Below, in pieces: positions 21,091 through 30,645 of a stretch of 64,000 nt of DNA (positions are counted from its first letter, which is position 1; each line of letters opens with the position of its first letter). A program made the position numbers and the translations under genes. The notes under the pieces are model-generated. The model saw only the letters and a program-made list of their open reading frames with translations, did no database searches and had not been told where the DNA came from. The DNA lies in NCBI RefSeq assembly GCF_021495345.1, contig NZ_CP099397.1, forward strand, positions 1,488,001 through 1,552,000, read 5' to 3'. The stretch comes from Pseudomonas hydrolytica. GTDB taxonomy: Bacteria; Pseudomonadota; Gammaproteobacteria; Pseudomonadales; Pseudomonadaceae.

Positions 21091-23835
21091 ATGACCACAG
21101 CGGCCCGTCCGCCACTGCCTTTGATACCGGCCAAGCTGGCCGCGCCGTCCATTCATCCCGGCCTGCTGCCGCGGCCGCGCTTCGACGAGTGGCTGCAGCG
21201 TCTGCCCCAGGTGCGCCTGGCCGTGCTGCAGGCGCCCAGCGGCTTCGGCAAGACCGTGCTGGCCAGCCAGTGGGCCGCGGCCTTCGCCGGCGCCGTGGCC
21301 TGGCTCAACCTCGACGGCAACGACAACAGCCCGCGGCAGTTCGGCCGTTACCTGCTCAATGCCCTGCATCGCCAGCTCGAGGGCGGTTGTCCGCAGTGCG
21401 TCAATCGCGCCGAGCAGGGCGACGACGGCCTCGACGGTCTGCTCACCCGCCTGCTCGCCGAACTGCCGGCCGAGCACCCACCGCTGTTGCTGGTGCTCGA
21501 CGAGTTCGAGGCGCTGCGCAACCGCGAGGTGATCGCCGCGCTGCGCTTCTTCCTGCGCAACACGCCGCCCTGGCTGACCCTGCTGGTGTGCAGCCGCGGC
21601 CTGCCAGACCTGGGCGTGGCCGAGCTGCGGGTCAAGCGTCAGCTCCTGGCGCTGGACGCCAGCCACCTGGCCTTCGAGCTGGACGAGGTGCAGTCGCTGC
21701 TCGAACTGGGCCTGCCGATCGCCATCAACCGCGAGCAGGTCGAGCGCCTCAACCGGCGCATCGGCGGCTGGCCCTGCGCGCTGCAGCTGACCCTGCAGGA
21801 GGTGCAGACCGGGCGTGGCATGGACCTGTTTCTCGAGGCGCTGCAACTCGGCCATCCCTACGTGCGCGACTATTTCCGCGAGCAGGTGCTCTACGGTCTG
21901 GACGGCGCCACCCAGGATTTTCTGCAGTCCACCTGCCTGCTCGAGCGCTTCAGCGCGCCGCTGGCCGACCGCCTGACCGACAGCTGCAACGGCCGCGAGA
22001 TGCTGGAAAACCTCGAGCGCAGCGGCCTGTTCATCCAGGCGGTGGACCCGCTGCGTCAATGGTTTGCCTACCACCCGCTGTTCGCCAGCTTCCTGCGCAA
22101 CGAGCTGTCCACCCATCATCCGCAGCGCATGGGCGAACTGCACCTGCGCGCCGCCGAGGCGCTGCTCGAGGAGAAGATGGCCGAGGAGGCCGCCCGCCAT
22201 GCGCTGCTGGCGCATGATCCGCAGCGAGTGGCGCAGATTCTCGAGACCCACGGCCGTCACTTCTATCGCCAGGGGCGTCTGGAGCTGCTGCAGCGCTGCC
22301 TGGCCGTGCTGCCGGAGAGCCGCGTGGCCGAGTCGCCGCTGTTCACCCTGTTGCAGGCCTGGGCCTCGCAGAACCAGTACCAGAGCGATCAGGTCGAGCG
22401 CTGGCTGCAGGCCGGCGAGGCGGTGCAGCGCGAGCAGTTCAGTGCCGAGCAGTGGCAGCGCATCGAGGCCGAATACCAGGCGGTGCGTGCCCAGGTGGCG
22501 ATCAACCAGGGCGACCAGCAGCGTGCCATGGCCTTCGCCCGCCAGGCGCTGGCGCTCGAGCCGCTGACCATGCGCACCTCGCGGGTGGCGGCGCTGTCGG
22601 TGCTGGCCGAGTCGCACTTCGTCCAGGGCGATCTGGCCAAGGCCCAGCATCAGCACGAGGAAAACGTGCGCCGCGCGCAGCAGATCAACGCCTCGCACCC
22701 GGTGCTGTGGAGCCTCGGCCAGCTGTCGGAGATCGCCGTCGCCCAGGGCCACCTGCAGAAGGCCTACAACCTGCAGGAACGGGCACTGCAGTACATCGAG
22801 CAGGAAAAGCTGCCGGTCACCCCGATCATGGAATTCATTCACCGCGTGCGCGGCCAGGTGCTGCTGGAATGGCACCACCTCGATGCCGCCGAGCAGTGCG
22901 CCCTGCAGGGGCTGGAGATACTCGATACGGTGGGCGACCACTGGTTCCTGCAGTGCTACGTGCTGCTCGCCCGCGTCGCCCATGCGCGCGGCCAGCAGAG
23001 CCAGTGCGCCGACTACATCGGCCGGCTCAAGACGCTGCTGGCCGGCGACGACTACCACATCGACTGGCAGGCCAACGCCCACGCGGTGATGCTCACCTAC
23101 TGGGACTCGACCCAGGACAAGGACAGCATCCGCCAGTGGCTTGCCACCGCGCCGCCGCTCAAGCCGGGGGCCAACCACTTCGCCCAGGGCAACGCGCGCA
23201 ACCATGTGCGCGCCTACCTGGCGCTGAACCAGGGGGACCGCGCGCTGCCGATCCTGCGTCAACTGCAGCTCGATGCCGAGCGCCACCAGCTGGTGATGGA
23301 CCAGAACCGCAACCATATCCTCCAGGCGCTGGCCTACTGGCAGCGCGAGGAACGCCAGAGCAGTCTCGATCATCTGCACCAGGCGCTGACCCTGGCCAGC
23401 GGCACCGGCGCCATCGGCAGCTTCCTGCGCCTGGGCAAGCCGCTGATCGCCATGCTCAAGGCGCTGCAGCACGAGCGTCGCCTCGACGAGCTGGAACACC
23501 AGCGCGCCGAACGCCTGATCCAGCTGGCCCAGCAGCAGCGCGACTTCAGCCGGGCGATCCGCATCACCCTGGACGAGGCGGTGATCCAGGACATCATCAA
23601 CCGCCCCGACGTGCCCGAGCTGATCCGCCATTCGCCGCTGACCCGGCGCGAATGGCAGGTGCTCAGCCTGATTCACGCCGGGCTGTCCAACGAGCAGATC
23701 TCCGAACACCTCAACGTCGCCCCGACCACCATCAAGACGCATATCCGCAGCCTCTACCAGAAGCTCGCCATCACCCAGCGCAGCGAAGCGGTGCAGCTGG
23801 CGCGCAGCCTGTTGAGCAAGATCCAGGGCGAGTAG
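21091..23835 (+). CDS. malT: MalT, maltotriose-dependent transcription activator
   Basis: The 914-aa protein has the STAND-ATPase layout of MalT (E. coli 901 aa): Walker A APSGFGKT (48-55), a Walker B region near LLLVLDEFE, winged-helix and SUPR/TPR-like helical repeats through the middle, and a C-terminal LuxR-type helix-turn-helix (LTRREWQVLSLIHAGLSN, about 850-905). MalT binds ATP and maltotriose and activates mal promoters through G-rich boxes, several of which occur in this window. It is transcribed after malEFG but separated by a long REP; its own promoter is likely in the AT-richer 21040-21085. Confidence 0.94.
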   Translation: MTTAARPPLPLIPAKLAAPSIHPGLLPRPRFDEWLQRLPQVRLAVLQAPSGFGKTVLASQWAAAFAGAVAWLNLDGNDNSPRQFGRYLLNALHRQLEGGCPQCVNRAEQGDDGLDGLLTRLLAELPAEHPPLLLVLDEFEALRNREVIAALRFFLRNTPPWLTLLVCSRGLPDLGVAELRVKRQLLALDASHLAFELDEVQSLLELGLPIAINREQVERLNRRIGGWPCALQLTLQEVQTGRGMDLFLEALQLGHPYVRDYFREQVLYGLDGATQDFLQSTCLLERFSAPLADRLTDSCNGREMLENLERSGLFIQAVDPLRQWFAYHPLFASFLRNELSTHHPQRMGELHLRAAEALLEEKMAEEAARHALLAHDPQRVAQILETHGRHFYRQGRLELLQRCLAVLPESRVAESPLFTLLQAWASQNQYQSDQVERWLQAGEAVQREQFSAEQWQRIEAEYQAVRAQVAINQGDQQRAMAFARQALALEPLTMRTSRVAALSVLAESHFVQGDLAKAQHQHEENVRRAQQINASHPVLWSLGQLSEIAVAQGHLQKAYNLQERALQYIEQEKLPVTPIMEFIHRVRGQVLLEWHHLDAAEQCALQGLEILDTVGDHWFLQCYVLLARVAHARGQQSQCADYIGRLKTLLAGDDYHIDWQANAHAVMLTYWDSTQDKDSIRQWLATAPPLKPGANHFAQGNARNHVRAYLALNQGDRALPILRQLQLDAERHQLVMDQNRNHILQALAYWQREERQSSLDHLHQALTLASGTGAIGSFLRLGKPLIAMLKALQHERRLDELEHQRAERLIQLAQQQRDFSRAIRITLDEAVIQDIINRPDVPELIRHSPLTRREWQVLSLIHAGLSNEQISEHLNVAPTTIKTHIRSLYQKLAITQRSEAVQLARSLLSKIQGE

Positions 23836-23858
23836 GGGAGAACCGATATCCCGGCCCC

Positions 23859-23970
23859 GCAGGGTGCGCCGTGCGCACCGATGCGTGGTCGGGCATCTGT
23901 CGTATGCGTTGGCGCTTCGATAGGCGCGGGGTGGTGCGCACGACCCGGGCGGCCCCGCGACACCCTACGG
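23859..23970. repeat. REP pair between malT and the alpha-glucosidase gene
   Basis: A short REP (23859-23879, plus orientation) and an inverted long-form REP (23933-23970, GGTGCGCACGACCCGGG...GACACCCTACGG) separated by 53 bp. Confidence 0.85.
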
Positions 23971-24001
23971 CTCTGCCCGCGCACGGTGTCCATCCCCAAA
24001 A

Positions 24002-24083
24002 CTCCTCCCCCTTGCCGGCTACCAGCTACGCCGGTGAAAACCCCAGCGGGGAGGATGTGACGCCTTGCCCCCTTGCCTAGAGT
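24002..24083 (+). promoter_or_regulatory. MalT-type promoter of the alpha-glucosidase gene
   Basis: GGGGAGGATGTGACGCC (24048-24064) matches the malE box at most positions. A TAGAGT hexamer lies 20 bp after the core, a reasonable -10. An oppositely oriented GGGGGAGGAG (minus strand, 24002-24011) may be a second site. Confidence 0.6.
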
Positions 24084-24118
24084 GGAGCTGTCATCACGAA
24101 CAACAAAAGGCTTGCTGT

Positions 24119-25747
24119 ATGGCTGTTATTCGCAAGGACTGGTGGCGCGGCGGCGTCATCTACCAGGTCTACCCACGCAGTTTTCTCGACAGCAACGACG
24201 ACGGCATCGGCGATCTGCCCGGCGTGCTGGCCAAACTCGATTACATCGCCAGCCTCAACGTCGACGCCATCTGGCTGTCGCCGTTCTTCACCTCGCCGAT
24301 GAAGGATTTTGGCTACGACGTCTCCGACTATCGCGGCGTCGACCCGATCTTCGGCACGCTCGACGACTTCCGGGCGCTGGTCGCGGCCGCCCACGAGCGC
24401 GGCCTGCGCATCATCATCGATCAGGTGCTCAACCACTGCTCCGATCAGCATCCCTGGTTCGCCGAGAGCCGTACCAGCCGCAGCAACGACAAGGCGGACT
24501 GGTTCGTCTGGGCCGACCCCAACCCGGACGGCACGCCGCCGAACAACTGGCTGTCGGTATTCGGCGGTTCGGCCTGGACCTGGGAGGGCCGGCGCAAGCA
24601 GTACTACCTGCACAACTTCCTGGCCAGCCAGCCGGACCTAAACTTCCACTGCGAGGCGGTGCAGCAGCAACTGCTCGACGACATGGAGTTCTGGCTGCAG
24701 CTGGGCGTCGACGGCTTCCGCCTGGACGCCGCCAACTTCTACTTTCACGACCAGGCGCTGCGCAACAATCCGCCGAACCTGGACATCCGCGAGGGCGGCA
24801 TCGGCGTGCGCGTCGACAACCCCTACGCCTACCAGCGCCACCTCTACGACAAGACCCAGCCGCAGAACCTCGACTTCCTGCGCCGCCTGCGTGCGCTGCT
24901 GGAGCGCTACCCCGGCACCGCCACGGTGGCCGAGATCGGCTGCGACGATTCGCTCCGCACCATGGCCGCCTACACCAGTGGCGGCGATACCCTGCACATG
25001 GCCTATTCCTTCGATCTGCTCACCGCGCAGTGCAGCCCGGCCTACATCCGCAGCACCATCGAAGCCATCGAGGGCGAGCTGGGCGACGGCTGGCCCTGCT
25101 GGTCGGTGGGCAACCACGACGTGGTGCGGGTGATGAGCCGCTGGGCCCACGAGGGCGAAGCCACCCCGGAGCGCGGCCGTCTGCTGATGTCGCTGCTGCT
25201 GTCGCTGCGGGGCAGCGTCTGCCTGTACCAGGGCGAGGAGCTCGGTCTGCCCGAGGCGGAACTGGCCTTCGAGGACCTGGTCGACCCCTACGGCATCACC
25301 TTCTGGCCGGAGTTCAAGGGGCGCGACGGCTGCCGCACGCCGATGCCCTGGGTACGCGACGGCGTCCATGCCGGCTTCTCCAGCCAGCAACCCTGGCTGC
25401 CGCTGGACGAACGCCACCGCGCTCTGGCCGTGGACGTGCAGGAGGACGACAGCGCCTCGATGCTCAACAGCTACCGGCGCTTTCTCGCCTGGCGCCAGGA
25501 GCAGCCGCTGCTGATCGACGGCGATATTCAGGTGCGCTACCACGACGACGACCTGCTGGTGTTCGAACGGCGTCTGGGCGAGCAGGCCTGGCTGTGCCTG
25601 TTCAACCTGGGCGACCGCGAGCGCCGCTACGACCTGCCGCTGATGGTCGAGCCGCTGGAGGGCGTGCCGTCCAGCACGGCCGAGTTCCTCGGCAGTTGGG
25701 TACACTTGCCGGCCCATGGGTTCGGCTTCGCCCGCCTCCTGGGCTAG
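24119..25747 (+). CDS. Intracellular GH13 alpha-glucosidase
   Basis: The 542-aa enzyme has no signal peptide and follows the GH13 pattern: [17 protein letters not shown], nucleophile Asp203 (FRLDAANFY), acid/base Glu272 (VAEIGCDD) and Asp334 (GNHDVV). These are each one residue from the D202/E271/D333 triad of the Halomonas GH13_23 alpha-glucosidase HaG, with similar length. It should release glucose from imported maltose and short dextrins in the cytoplasm. No malQ or malP is seen in the window, so this may be the main intracellular step. Start at ATG 24119; malK follows after 88 bp. Confidence 0.85.
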   Translation: MAVIRKDWWRGGVIYQVYPRSFLDSNDDGIGDLPGVLAKLDYIASLNVDAIWLSPFFTSPMKDFGYDVSDYRGVDPIFGTLDDFRALVAAAHERGLRIIIDQVLNHCSDQHPWFAESRTSRSNDKADWFVWADPNPDGTPPNNWLSVFGGSAWTWEGRRKQYYLHNFLASQPDLNFHCEAVQQQLLDDMEFWLQLGVDGFRLDAANFYFHDQALRNNPPNLDIREGGIGVRVDNPYAYQRHLYDKTQPQNLDFLRRLRALLERYPGTATVAEIGCDDSLRTMAAYTSGGDTLHMAYSFDLLTAQCSPAYIRSTIEAIEGELGDGWPCWSVGNHDVVRVMSRWAHEGEATPERGRLLMSLLLSLRGSVCLYQGEELGLPEAELAFEDLVDPYGITFWPEFKGRDGCRTPMPWVRDGVHAGFSSQQPWLPLDERHRALAVDVQEDDSASMLNSYRRFLAWRQEQPLLIDGDIQVRYHDDDLLVFERRLGEQAWLCLFNLGDRERRYDLPLMVEPLEGVPSSTAEFLGSWVHLPAHGFGFARLLG

Positions 25748-25760
25748 GGCGATTCCTGCA

Positions 25761-25778
25761 GGGCCGGTGCGCCGGCCC
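25761..25778 (+). repeat. Hairpin between alpha-glucosidase and malK
   Basis: GGGCCGG/CCGGCCC with a TGCG loop. No T-run follows, so partial termination or RNA stabilisation is possible. Confidence 0.35.
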
Positions 25779-25835
25779 CGCGGCTTCCTCAAGGTTCATC
25801 GCCGGCACGACCGGCCCCGATTCAGAGACTGCACC

Positions 25836-26951
25836 ATGGCCAGCGTTACCCTGCGCAACATCTGCAAGCACTACGACGGCACCGCCATCACCCGCAACAT
25901 CGACCTGGACATCGAGGACGGCGAATTCGTGGTCTTCGTCGGCCCGTCCGGCTGCGGCAAGTCCACCCTGCTGCGGCTGATCGCCGGGCTGGAGGAAATC
26001 AGCTCCGGCGAGCTGCTGATCGACGGTCAGCGGGTCAACGACCTGCCGCCCAAGGATCGCTCGGTGGGCATGGTGTTCCAGTCCTACGCCCTCTACCCGC
26101 ACATGACGGTGGCGGAGAACATGGCCTTCGGCCTCAAGCTGGCCAAGATCGGCAAGGCGCAGATCCGCAGCAAGGTGGAGGAGGTCTCGCGCATCCTGCA
26201 GCTCGATCATCTGCTCGAACGCAAGCCCAAGGACCTCTCCGGCGGCCAGCGCCAGCGCGTCGCCATCGGCCGTACCCTGGTGCGCGAGCCCAAGGTGTTC
26301 TTGTTCGACGAGCCGCTGTCGAACCTCGACGCCTTCCTGCGCGTGCAGATGCGCATCGAGATCTCGCGCCTGCACCAGCGCCTGAAGTCCACCATGATCT
26401 ACGTCACCCACGACCAGGTCGAAGCCATGACCATGGCCGACAAGATCGTCGTGCTCGAGGCCGGGCGCATCGCCCAGGTCGGCGCGCCGCTGGAGCTCTA
26501 CCACTACCCGCGCAACCGCTTCGTCGCCGGCTTCATCGGCTCGCCGCAGATGAACTTCCTCCAGGTGCGCGCGCTCAGCGCCAGCAGCGAGGCGGTGGAG
26601 ATCGAGATGCCCGGTGGCTACCGCATGCGAGTGCTGGTCGACGGCACCGGCGTCGAGCCCGGCGAGGAGCTGACCCTGGGCGTGCGCCCGGAACACTTCG
26701 TCGCGGCCGAGCAGGCCGACTTCGCCTTCTACGGGCAGATCAGCGTGGCCGAGCGCCTGGGCGACCACAACCTGATCTACCTGAGCCTGGAAGGGGTGGA
26801 GCACATCATCACCCTGCGCAGCGACGGCGACCGCCGCGTGGCGGTGGGCGATACCTTCGCCGCGGGCCTGATGGCCAACAAGTGCCACCTGTTCCGCGCC
26901 GATGGCCAGGCCTGCCCGCGGCATTATCGCGAGCCGGCGATCTACGGCTGA
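25836..26951 (+). CDS. malK: Maltose ABC transporter ATPase MalK
   Basis: The 371-aa ATPase has Walker [10 protein letters not shown] (36-44), Q-loop [10 protein letters not shown], signature [10 protein letters not shown] (about 134), Walker [13 protein letters not shown], the switch histidine in YVTHDQ and a C-terminal TOBE regulatory domain. It powers MalFG import. It is not next to malEFG but follows the alpha-glucosidase in the same direction. Its last 13 codons plus stop and one base (26910-26953) are repeated perfectly 8.7 kb away at 35638-35681. Confidence 0.93.
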   Translation: MASVTLRNICKHYDGTAITRNIDLDIEDGEFVVFVGPSGCGKSTLLRLIAGLEEISSGELLIDGQRVNDLPPKDRSVGMVFQSYALYPHMTVAENMAFGLKLAKIGKAQIRSKVEEVSRILQLDHLLERKPKDLSGGQRQRVAIGRTLVREPKVFLFDEPLSNLDAFLRVQMRIEISRLHQRLKSTMIYVTHDQVEAMTMADKIVVLEAGRIAQVGAPLELYHYPRNRFVAGFIGSPQMNFLQVRALSASSEAVEIEMPGGYRMRVLVDGTGVEPGEELTLGVRPEHFVAAEQADFAFYGQISVAERLGDHNLIYLSLEGVEHIITLRSDGDRRVAVGDTFAAGLMANKCHLFRADGQACPRHYREPAIYG

Positions 26952-26953
26952 GC
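26910..26953 (+). repeat. 44-bp direct repeat, left copy (3' end of malK)
   Basis: This segment encodes the MalK end [11 protein letters not shown] plus stop and is identical over 44 bp to 35638-35681. Flanking bases differ at once on both sides. It marks the left edge of the block interpreted as an island. Confidence 0.95.
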
Positions 26954-26972
26954 TTGCTCGGTAGCTGTCGAT

Positions 26973-26995
26973 GGTGCGCATGGTGCACCCTACGG
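26973..26995 (-). repeat. Short REP after malK
   Basis: GGTGCGCATGG...TGCACCCTACGG, one substitution from consensus. Confidence 0.85.
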
Positions 26996-27036
26996 CTAAG
27001 CTGCGTGACTCATCGTCCTGCGCGCAAGGAGCCGCC

Positions 27037-27672
27037 ATGCAGCTGATCGGAATGCTCGACTCACCCTACGTTCGCCGCGTGGCGATCTCCCAGCAGCTGC
27101 TCGGGTTGCGTTTCGAACACCGCGCCCTGTCGGTGTTCAGCACCTTCGACGAGTTCCAGCGGATCAACCCGCTGGTCAAGGCGCCGACCCTGATCTGCGA
27201 CGACTGCACCGTGCTGATCGACTCCGGCCTGATCCTCGACTACGCCGAGACCTTGGCCGCGCCGCGCAGCCTGATGCCGAGCGTGCTGGCGCAACGCACG
27301 CAGTCGCTGCGTCGCATCGGCTTGGCCCTGGCCGCCTGCGAGAAGAGCGTACAGGTGGTCTACGAGCATGAGCTGAGACCGAGCGAGAAGCTGCACCAGC
27401 CCTGGCTGGACCGGGTGACCGGCCAGCTGCACGCGGCCCTGCAGGCGCTGCAGGACGAGTGGGAAGGGCTGGTGCCCGAACTGAGCGAGGCGAACATCGA
27501 CCAGGCCGTCGTCAGCACGGCGGTGGCCTGGCAGTTTGCCGTGCAGATGCTCCCCGAACTGATCGACCCGGCGCGCTATCCGGCGCTGGCCGAACTCTCC
27601 GACCGCGCCGAACGCCTGACACCCTTTCGCGCGGCGCCGCATGGATTGGGAACCTTTGGCGGCTCGGTTTGA
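27037..27672 (+). CDS. Glutathione S-transferase-like protein
   Basis: The 211-aa product starts MQLIGMLDSPYVRRVAISQQLLG, the thioredoxin-fold N-terminus of bacterial GSTs. SPYVRRV is the active-site region and INPLVKAPTL...LIDSGLILDY the glutathione-binding element with the cis-Pro and the SG/SS pair. An all-helical C-terminal domain follows. GSTs conjugate glutathione to electrophiles. Base usage is like the mal region rather than the following AT-richer genes, so whether it belongs to the island cargo is uncertain. Start is ATG 27037 after CAAGGAG. Confidence 0.82.
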   Translation: MQLIGMLDSPYVRRVAISQQLLGLRFEHRALSVFSTFDEFQRINPLVKAPTLICDDCTVLIDSGLILDYAETLAAPRSLMPSVLAQRTQSLRRIGLALAACEKSVQVVYEHELRPSEKLHQPWLDRVTGQLHAALQALQDEWEGLVPELSEANIDQAVVSTAVAWQFAVQMLPELIDPARYPALAELSDRAERLTPFRAAPHGLGTFGGSV

Positions 27673-28157
27673 TACGCGGTGCGCCAAAGATGTCGCCATG
27701 GCCGATAGTGTGGGCAGGAGCTATGGGAGCAAAGGGGCTGACCCAGAGCTGGCTATGAGAGCTGGCCAAAAGCTGTCATTCCTAGGACTGCAGAATCCCT
27801 ACATCGGATCAGCAACTACACAGCGTGCCCATCCACTATCACTGGATAATCCTGAAATGGCCTTAGGCCAGCGCCAGGTCTTCTAAATCGCGACTTACGG
27901 GCCACCCGTCGCGTTTAAGTGAGGATATCTACAGTTTTTTCCGGCAGAAATTTGCAGCGCAAATCTCCGCTGACTCTTGTGATAGCTGGAACGGCGGTGC
28001 CAGATCGGTAGTTGTCATACATCGCCAACTACGTTTTTCCCACGGGGGGCCGCTGAACCGATAGTACGGTGATAGCCATATTCAGCAGGGGATGCTTGCA
28101 ATCTGATGGGGCTTAGCCACCAAGCGATAGGGGCGCCATTCAGTAGCCGCGCCTGGC
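27673..28157. other. Gene-free, lower-GC spacer
   Basis: 485 bp with no convincing gene. Base composition drops visibly from about 27,890 onward. A small hairpin ATTTGC-AGC-GCAAAT (27950-27964) and T-run CAGTTTTTTCC (about 27931) are visible. No REP, tRNA or recognisable gene fragment was found. Confidence 0.5.
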
Positions 28158-28750
28158 TTAGGCGCTATCTCGTAGATAGGGAGCAGCAAGCTCCAATGCT
28201 CCCCTCCCTCCACGACGCAGGCAGGCGAGAAGTGATAGCCAGGGTATCTCCGTAATGATCACCGCATCCTTCAACAACATCTGCACTTCCCCGGCCGCGT
28301 CTCCTGCAGGTCCACCATCCGGCATGTACACAAGAAGCCAATCATTCTGAGCTTCCAAGGCCAAACCGAACCGATAACCGCTGTCTTGAATAACCATCAC
28401 GACTTTGGCCCCTTCGATATTGTCCATGCTGGCGAATCGTGAGGTCGCGTCTTTCACTATTTGATAGCCAGGTAAATTGCCCAGCAATTTGTCTTCAAGA
28501 GTTTGTAGGGCTCGCGATGCAGTATCTGTCTTTGCCAGCAAACCGGCCAGAAAGCAAAACAGCAGCAGGAGGACGGCCACCACAGTTACTGATGTGGCAC
28601 CGCAATGGAGAAGCCGGAAAAAATCGGAAGTACCTTATGTAACGGACCGCGTAGAAGATGGATGGCTTTTTCGATGAGGATGAAAAGCAGTACCAGCGGA
28701 AGGATGAAAAGCAGACCACCTGCAATCGTTGTTTTGATGAAGCGAAACAT
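28158..28750 (-). pseudogene. DUF502-family membrane protein, frameshifted
   Basis: From the ATG at 28750 (preceded by GGGAGG) the reading frame gives MFRFIKTTIAGGLLFILPLV, a DUF502-type start with a membrane helix, up to residue 50 (FSGFSIA), then reaches a stop within five codons. The next frame continues the same protein: GATSVTVVAVLLLLFCFLAG, a second helix, and a soluble tail to 28158. One missing base near 28,600 separates them. Restored length is about 197 aa, close to other members of this family. Function of DUF502 proteins is unknown. A sequencing error is possible. Upstream to 28,875 nothing else is seen. Confidence 0.75.
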
Positions 28751-28875
28751 GCTGCCCTCCCTTATACCGTAATGATGAGTAGGTGGAGCAATGCTCGCTC
28801 CAGCTTCTGGACGATCCAGCTACGAGGATAGTTGAGTTGATAGCTTTCATATGAGCAGTCAGTGCTCGGAAGAGC

Positions 28876-29826
28876 TCAGCCATGGCCATTAGCTGTTCCG
28901 TATAGATCATCCCTCATCAGCTTCGGCGGCTTGCCATAGGCCCGCAGAAACGCCTGGCGCATGCGTTCTCGATCGCCGAAACCGGTCTCGCGAGCAATCA
29001 CTTCTACTGGATGACGGCTCGTCTCCATCATCACGCGTGCGGCCTCTACTCGCAGGCTTTCGACTGCTTTCGCCGGCGTTTTTCCGGTTTCCTCGCGGAA
29101 CACTCGGCTGAACTGGCGAGGGCTTAGTCGCGCGACATCTGCCAGTGCCTCGACCGAGAGATCGCTGCGCAGGTTTTCGCGCGCATAGGCCATTGCCAGT
29201 TGTACGCGGTCGGATTTCGGGTCTATCTCCAGCAGCGCCGAGAGCTGTGATTGCTCGGCGCCTCTGCGCTGGGCGATGACCAGTTTGCGGGCCACGCGGC
29301 GGGCCAGGTCAGGGCCCAGGTCGTTCTCGACCATGGCCAGGGCAAGATCCACTCCGGCACTCATGCCTGCACCCGTCCAGATCTGCCCGTCGACCACGAA
29401 CAGCCGGTCATCATCGATTCTGACGTTGGGGTGACGCTTCTTGAACTCGGGCACGTGCAACCAATGAGTCGTGACCCGTTTGCCCTCCAATAGACCGGCT
29501 TCGGCGAGCACGAAGATGCCTGTGCACAGTGATGCAATACGCCGCGATTGCGAGCTGGCGCTGGATAGACAGGTCAGCAGCTCCGGGCTGGGTTCACCCA
29601 ACTCCAGGTAGCCGCTGACGATGACGGTGTCATAGCCAGCCAGGCCGAGCGCCTCGGTATTGACCGAGAAGCCCTGCGACGACAGCACGGCTCCACCTGT
29701 CTCGGACACCAGTACGAACCGGTAGACCGGCTCGCCATGCAGAAGGTTGGCGCATTCGAAGACGGAACCGACCGACAGGCTCAGCGCCTGGAATTGCGGG
29801 TAAACCACCAACGCCACGGTATGCAT
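28876..29826 (-). CDS. GlxA-type transcriptional regulator (DJ-1/PfpI + AraC)
   Basis: The 316-aa protein has an N-terminal DJ-1/PfpI-like domain (about 1-170) with the nucleophile-elbow-like SLCTGIFVLAEAGLL and a THW motif, followed by an AraC/XylS double helix-turn-helix domain (about 215-305; LADVARLSPRQFSRVFREETG and IARETGFGDRERMRQAFL). This GlxA family regulates nitrogen-compound or aldehyde genes; in most members the N-domain is a sensor rather than an enzyme. It is divergent from nemR with a 172-bp shared control region. The target could be the adjacent detoxification genes, by context only. Confidence 0.85.
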   Translation of the reverse strand: MHTVALVVYPQFQALSLSVGSVFECANLLHGEPVYRFVLVSETGGAVLSSQGFSVNTEALGLAGYDTVIVSGYLELGEPSPELLTCLSSASSQSRRIASLCTGIFVLAEAGLLEGKRVTTHWLHVPEFKKRHPNVRIDDDRLFVVDGQIWTGAGMSAGVDLALAMVENDLGPDLARRVARKLVIAQRRGAEQSQLSALLEIDPKSDRVQLAMAYARENLRSDLSVEALADVARLSPRQFSRVFREETGKTPAKAVESLRVEAARVMMETSRHPVEVIARETGFGDRERMRQAFLRAYGKPPKLMRDDLYGTANGHG

Positions 29827-29926
29827 TGATCATTTCCTTTCTGCGGGCATGCGTCGATTGTCGGAGGGCTAGGTGGTTTGCGCAATCGGCTCGCGGTGCA
29901 TGTCCGAAATCCTTGCGCATATGACA

Positions 29927-29955
29927 TTGCTGCGGTCGGTGGCGATTCCTAACAT
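29927..29955 (+). promoter_or_regulatory. Sigma-70 promoter of nemR
   Basis: TTGCTG (29927-29932) and TAACAT (29950-29955) are separated by 17 bp, placing the transcript start near 29,962, directly before the palindromic operator. Confidence 0.6.
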
Positions 29956-29968
29956 GGCCCCAACGAAC

Positions 29969-29983
29969 TAGACGACTGGTCTA
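29969..29983 (+). promoter_or_regulatory. Probable NemR operator
   Basis: TAGAC-N5-GTCTA is a perfect palindrome between the predicted transcript start and the nemR ATG at 29999. It matches the TAGACC/GGTCTA style of the E. coli NemR box, so autorepression is likely. Confidence 0.7.
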
Positions 29984-29998
29984 CTGAGACAGGCAGCC

Positions 29999-30592
29999 AT
30001 GACAACCACTGACAGCAACCAGACCCGGCAGCGCATTTTCGACGCCGCCCAATCGATCATCGCCCGCAAAGGCTTCTCTGCTGTTGGGCTGAATGAGGTG
30101 CTGAATGCCGCAGGCGTGCCGAAGGGTTCCTTCTACCACTACTTCGCTTCGAAGGACGCGTTCGGCACGGCGCTGCTGGAGCACTACTTCGAGGCCTATT
30201 TGGCTGACATGGATCGTATTTTTCAGGACCCGGCAACCAGCGCCCACGACGCGCTGATGCGTTACTGGCAACTGTGGATCTCCAACCAGACTAGTCAGGT
30301 CGAGTGCGGTAAATGCCTGGCCGTCAAGCTGGGCGCTGAAGTCGCCGATCTTTCCGAACCGATGCGATTGGCACTTCAGCGCGGTACGGCGCAGATCGTC
30401 GAGCGGCTTGAGGCTGCGATCAGCAGAGGCGTGGAGGAGGGCACGGTAACCATCGTTGCTTCGCCCGCTCAGCTGGCACTGAGGCTCTATGCCCTGTGGT
30501 TGGGGGCCAGTGTGATGACCAAGATCACCCGTACCCACCACGCGTTCGAAGAGGCACTGCAGCAGACGCAACACCTTCTCGGTAACCAGTGA
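29999..30592 (+). CDS. nemR: NemR-like TetR-family redox/electrophile repressor
   Basis: The 197-aa protein has a TetR helix-turn-helix (about 28-50, VGLNEVLNAAGVPKGSFYHYF) and resembles E. coli NemR across its length, including Cys106 in KCLAVKLGAEVADLSE, the residue that senses electrophiles and hypochlorite. Cys103 is an additional nearby cysteine. It should repress the following genes until modified by N-ethylmaleimide-type electrophiles, methylglyoxal or HOCl. A palindromic operator lies just upstream. Downstream in the same direction are a DJ-1 protein, an aldehyde dehydrogenase, nemA and an MFS transporter. Confidence 0.85.
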   Translation: MTTTDSNQTRQRIFDAAQSIIARKGFSAVGLNEVLNAAGVPKGSFYHYFASKDAFGTALLEHYFEAYLADMDRIFQDPATSAHDALMRYWQLWISNQTSQVECGKCLAVKLGAEVADLSEPMRLALQRGTAQIVERLEAAISRGVEEGTVTIVASPAQLALRLYALWLGASVMTKITRTHHAFEEALQQTQHLLGNQ

Positions 30593-30645
30593 ACCCATGA
30601 CCGGCAAGGGTCGGTCGAAACCAATGCAACACCCCTTATGAGGTA

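Noticed and set aside
21004..23742. 912-aa open frame antisense to malT
   Set aside because: Shadow of malT; composition is Ala/Gln/Arg/Leu-rich with no domain.
27641..27886. 81-aa open frame after the GST gene
   Set aside because: Overlaps the GST 3' end, has no ribosome site and no recognisable similarity.
28635..28910. 91-aa frame over the DUF502 start
   Set aside because: The DUF502 reading frame with its GGGAGG ribosome site covers the same bases and is family-like.
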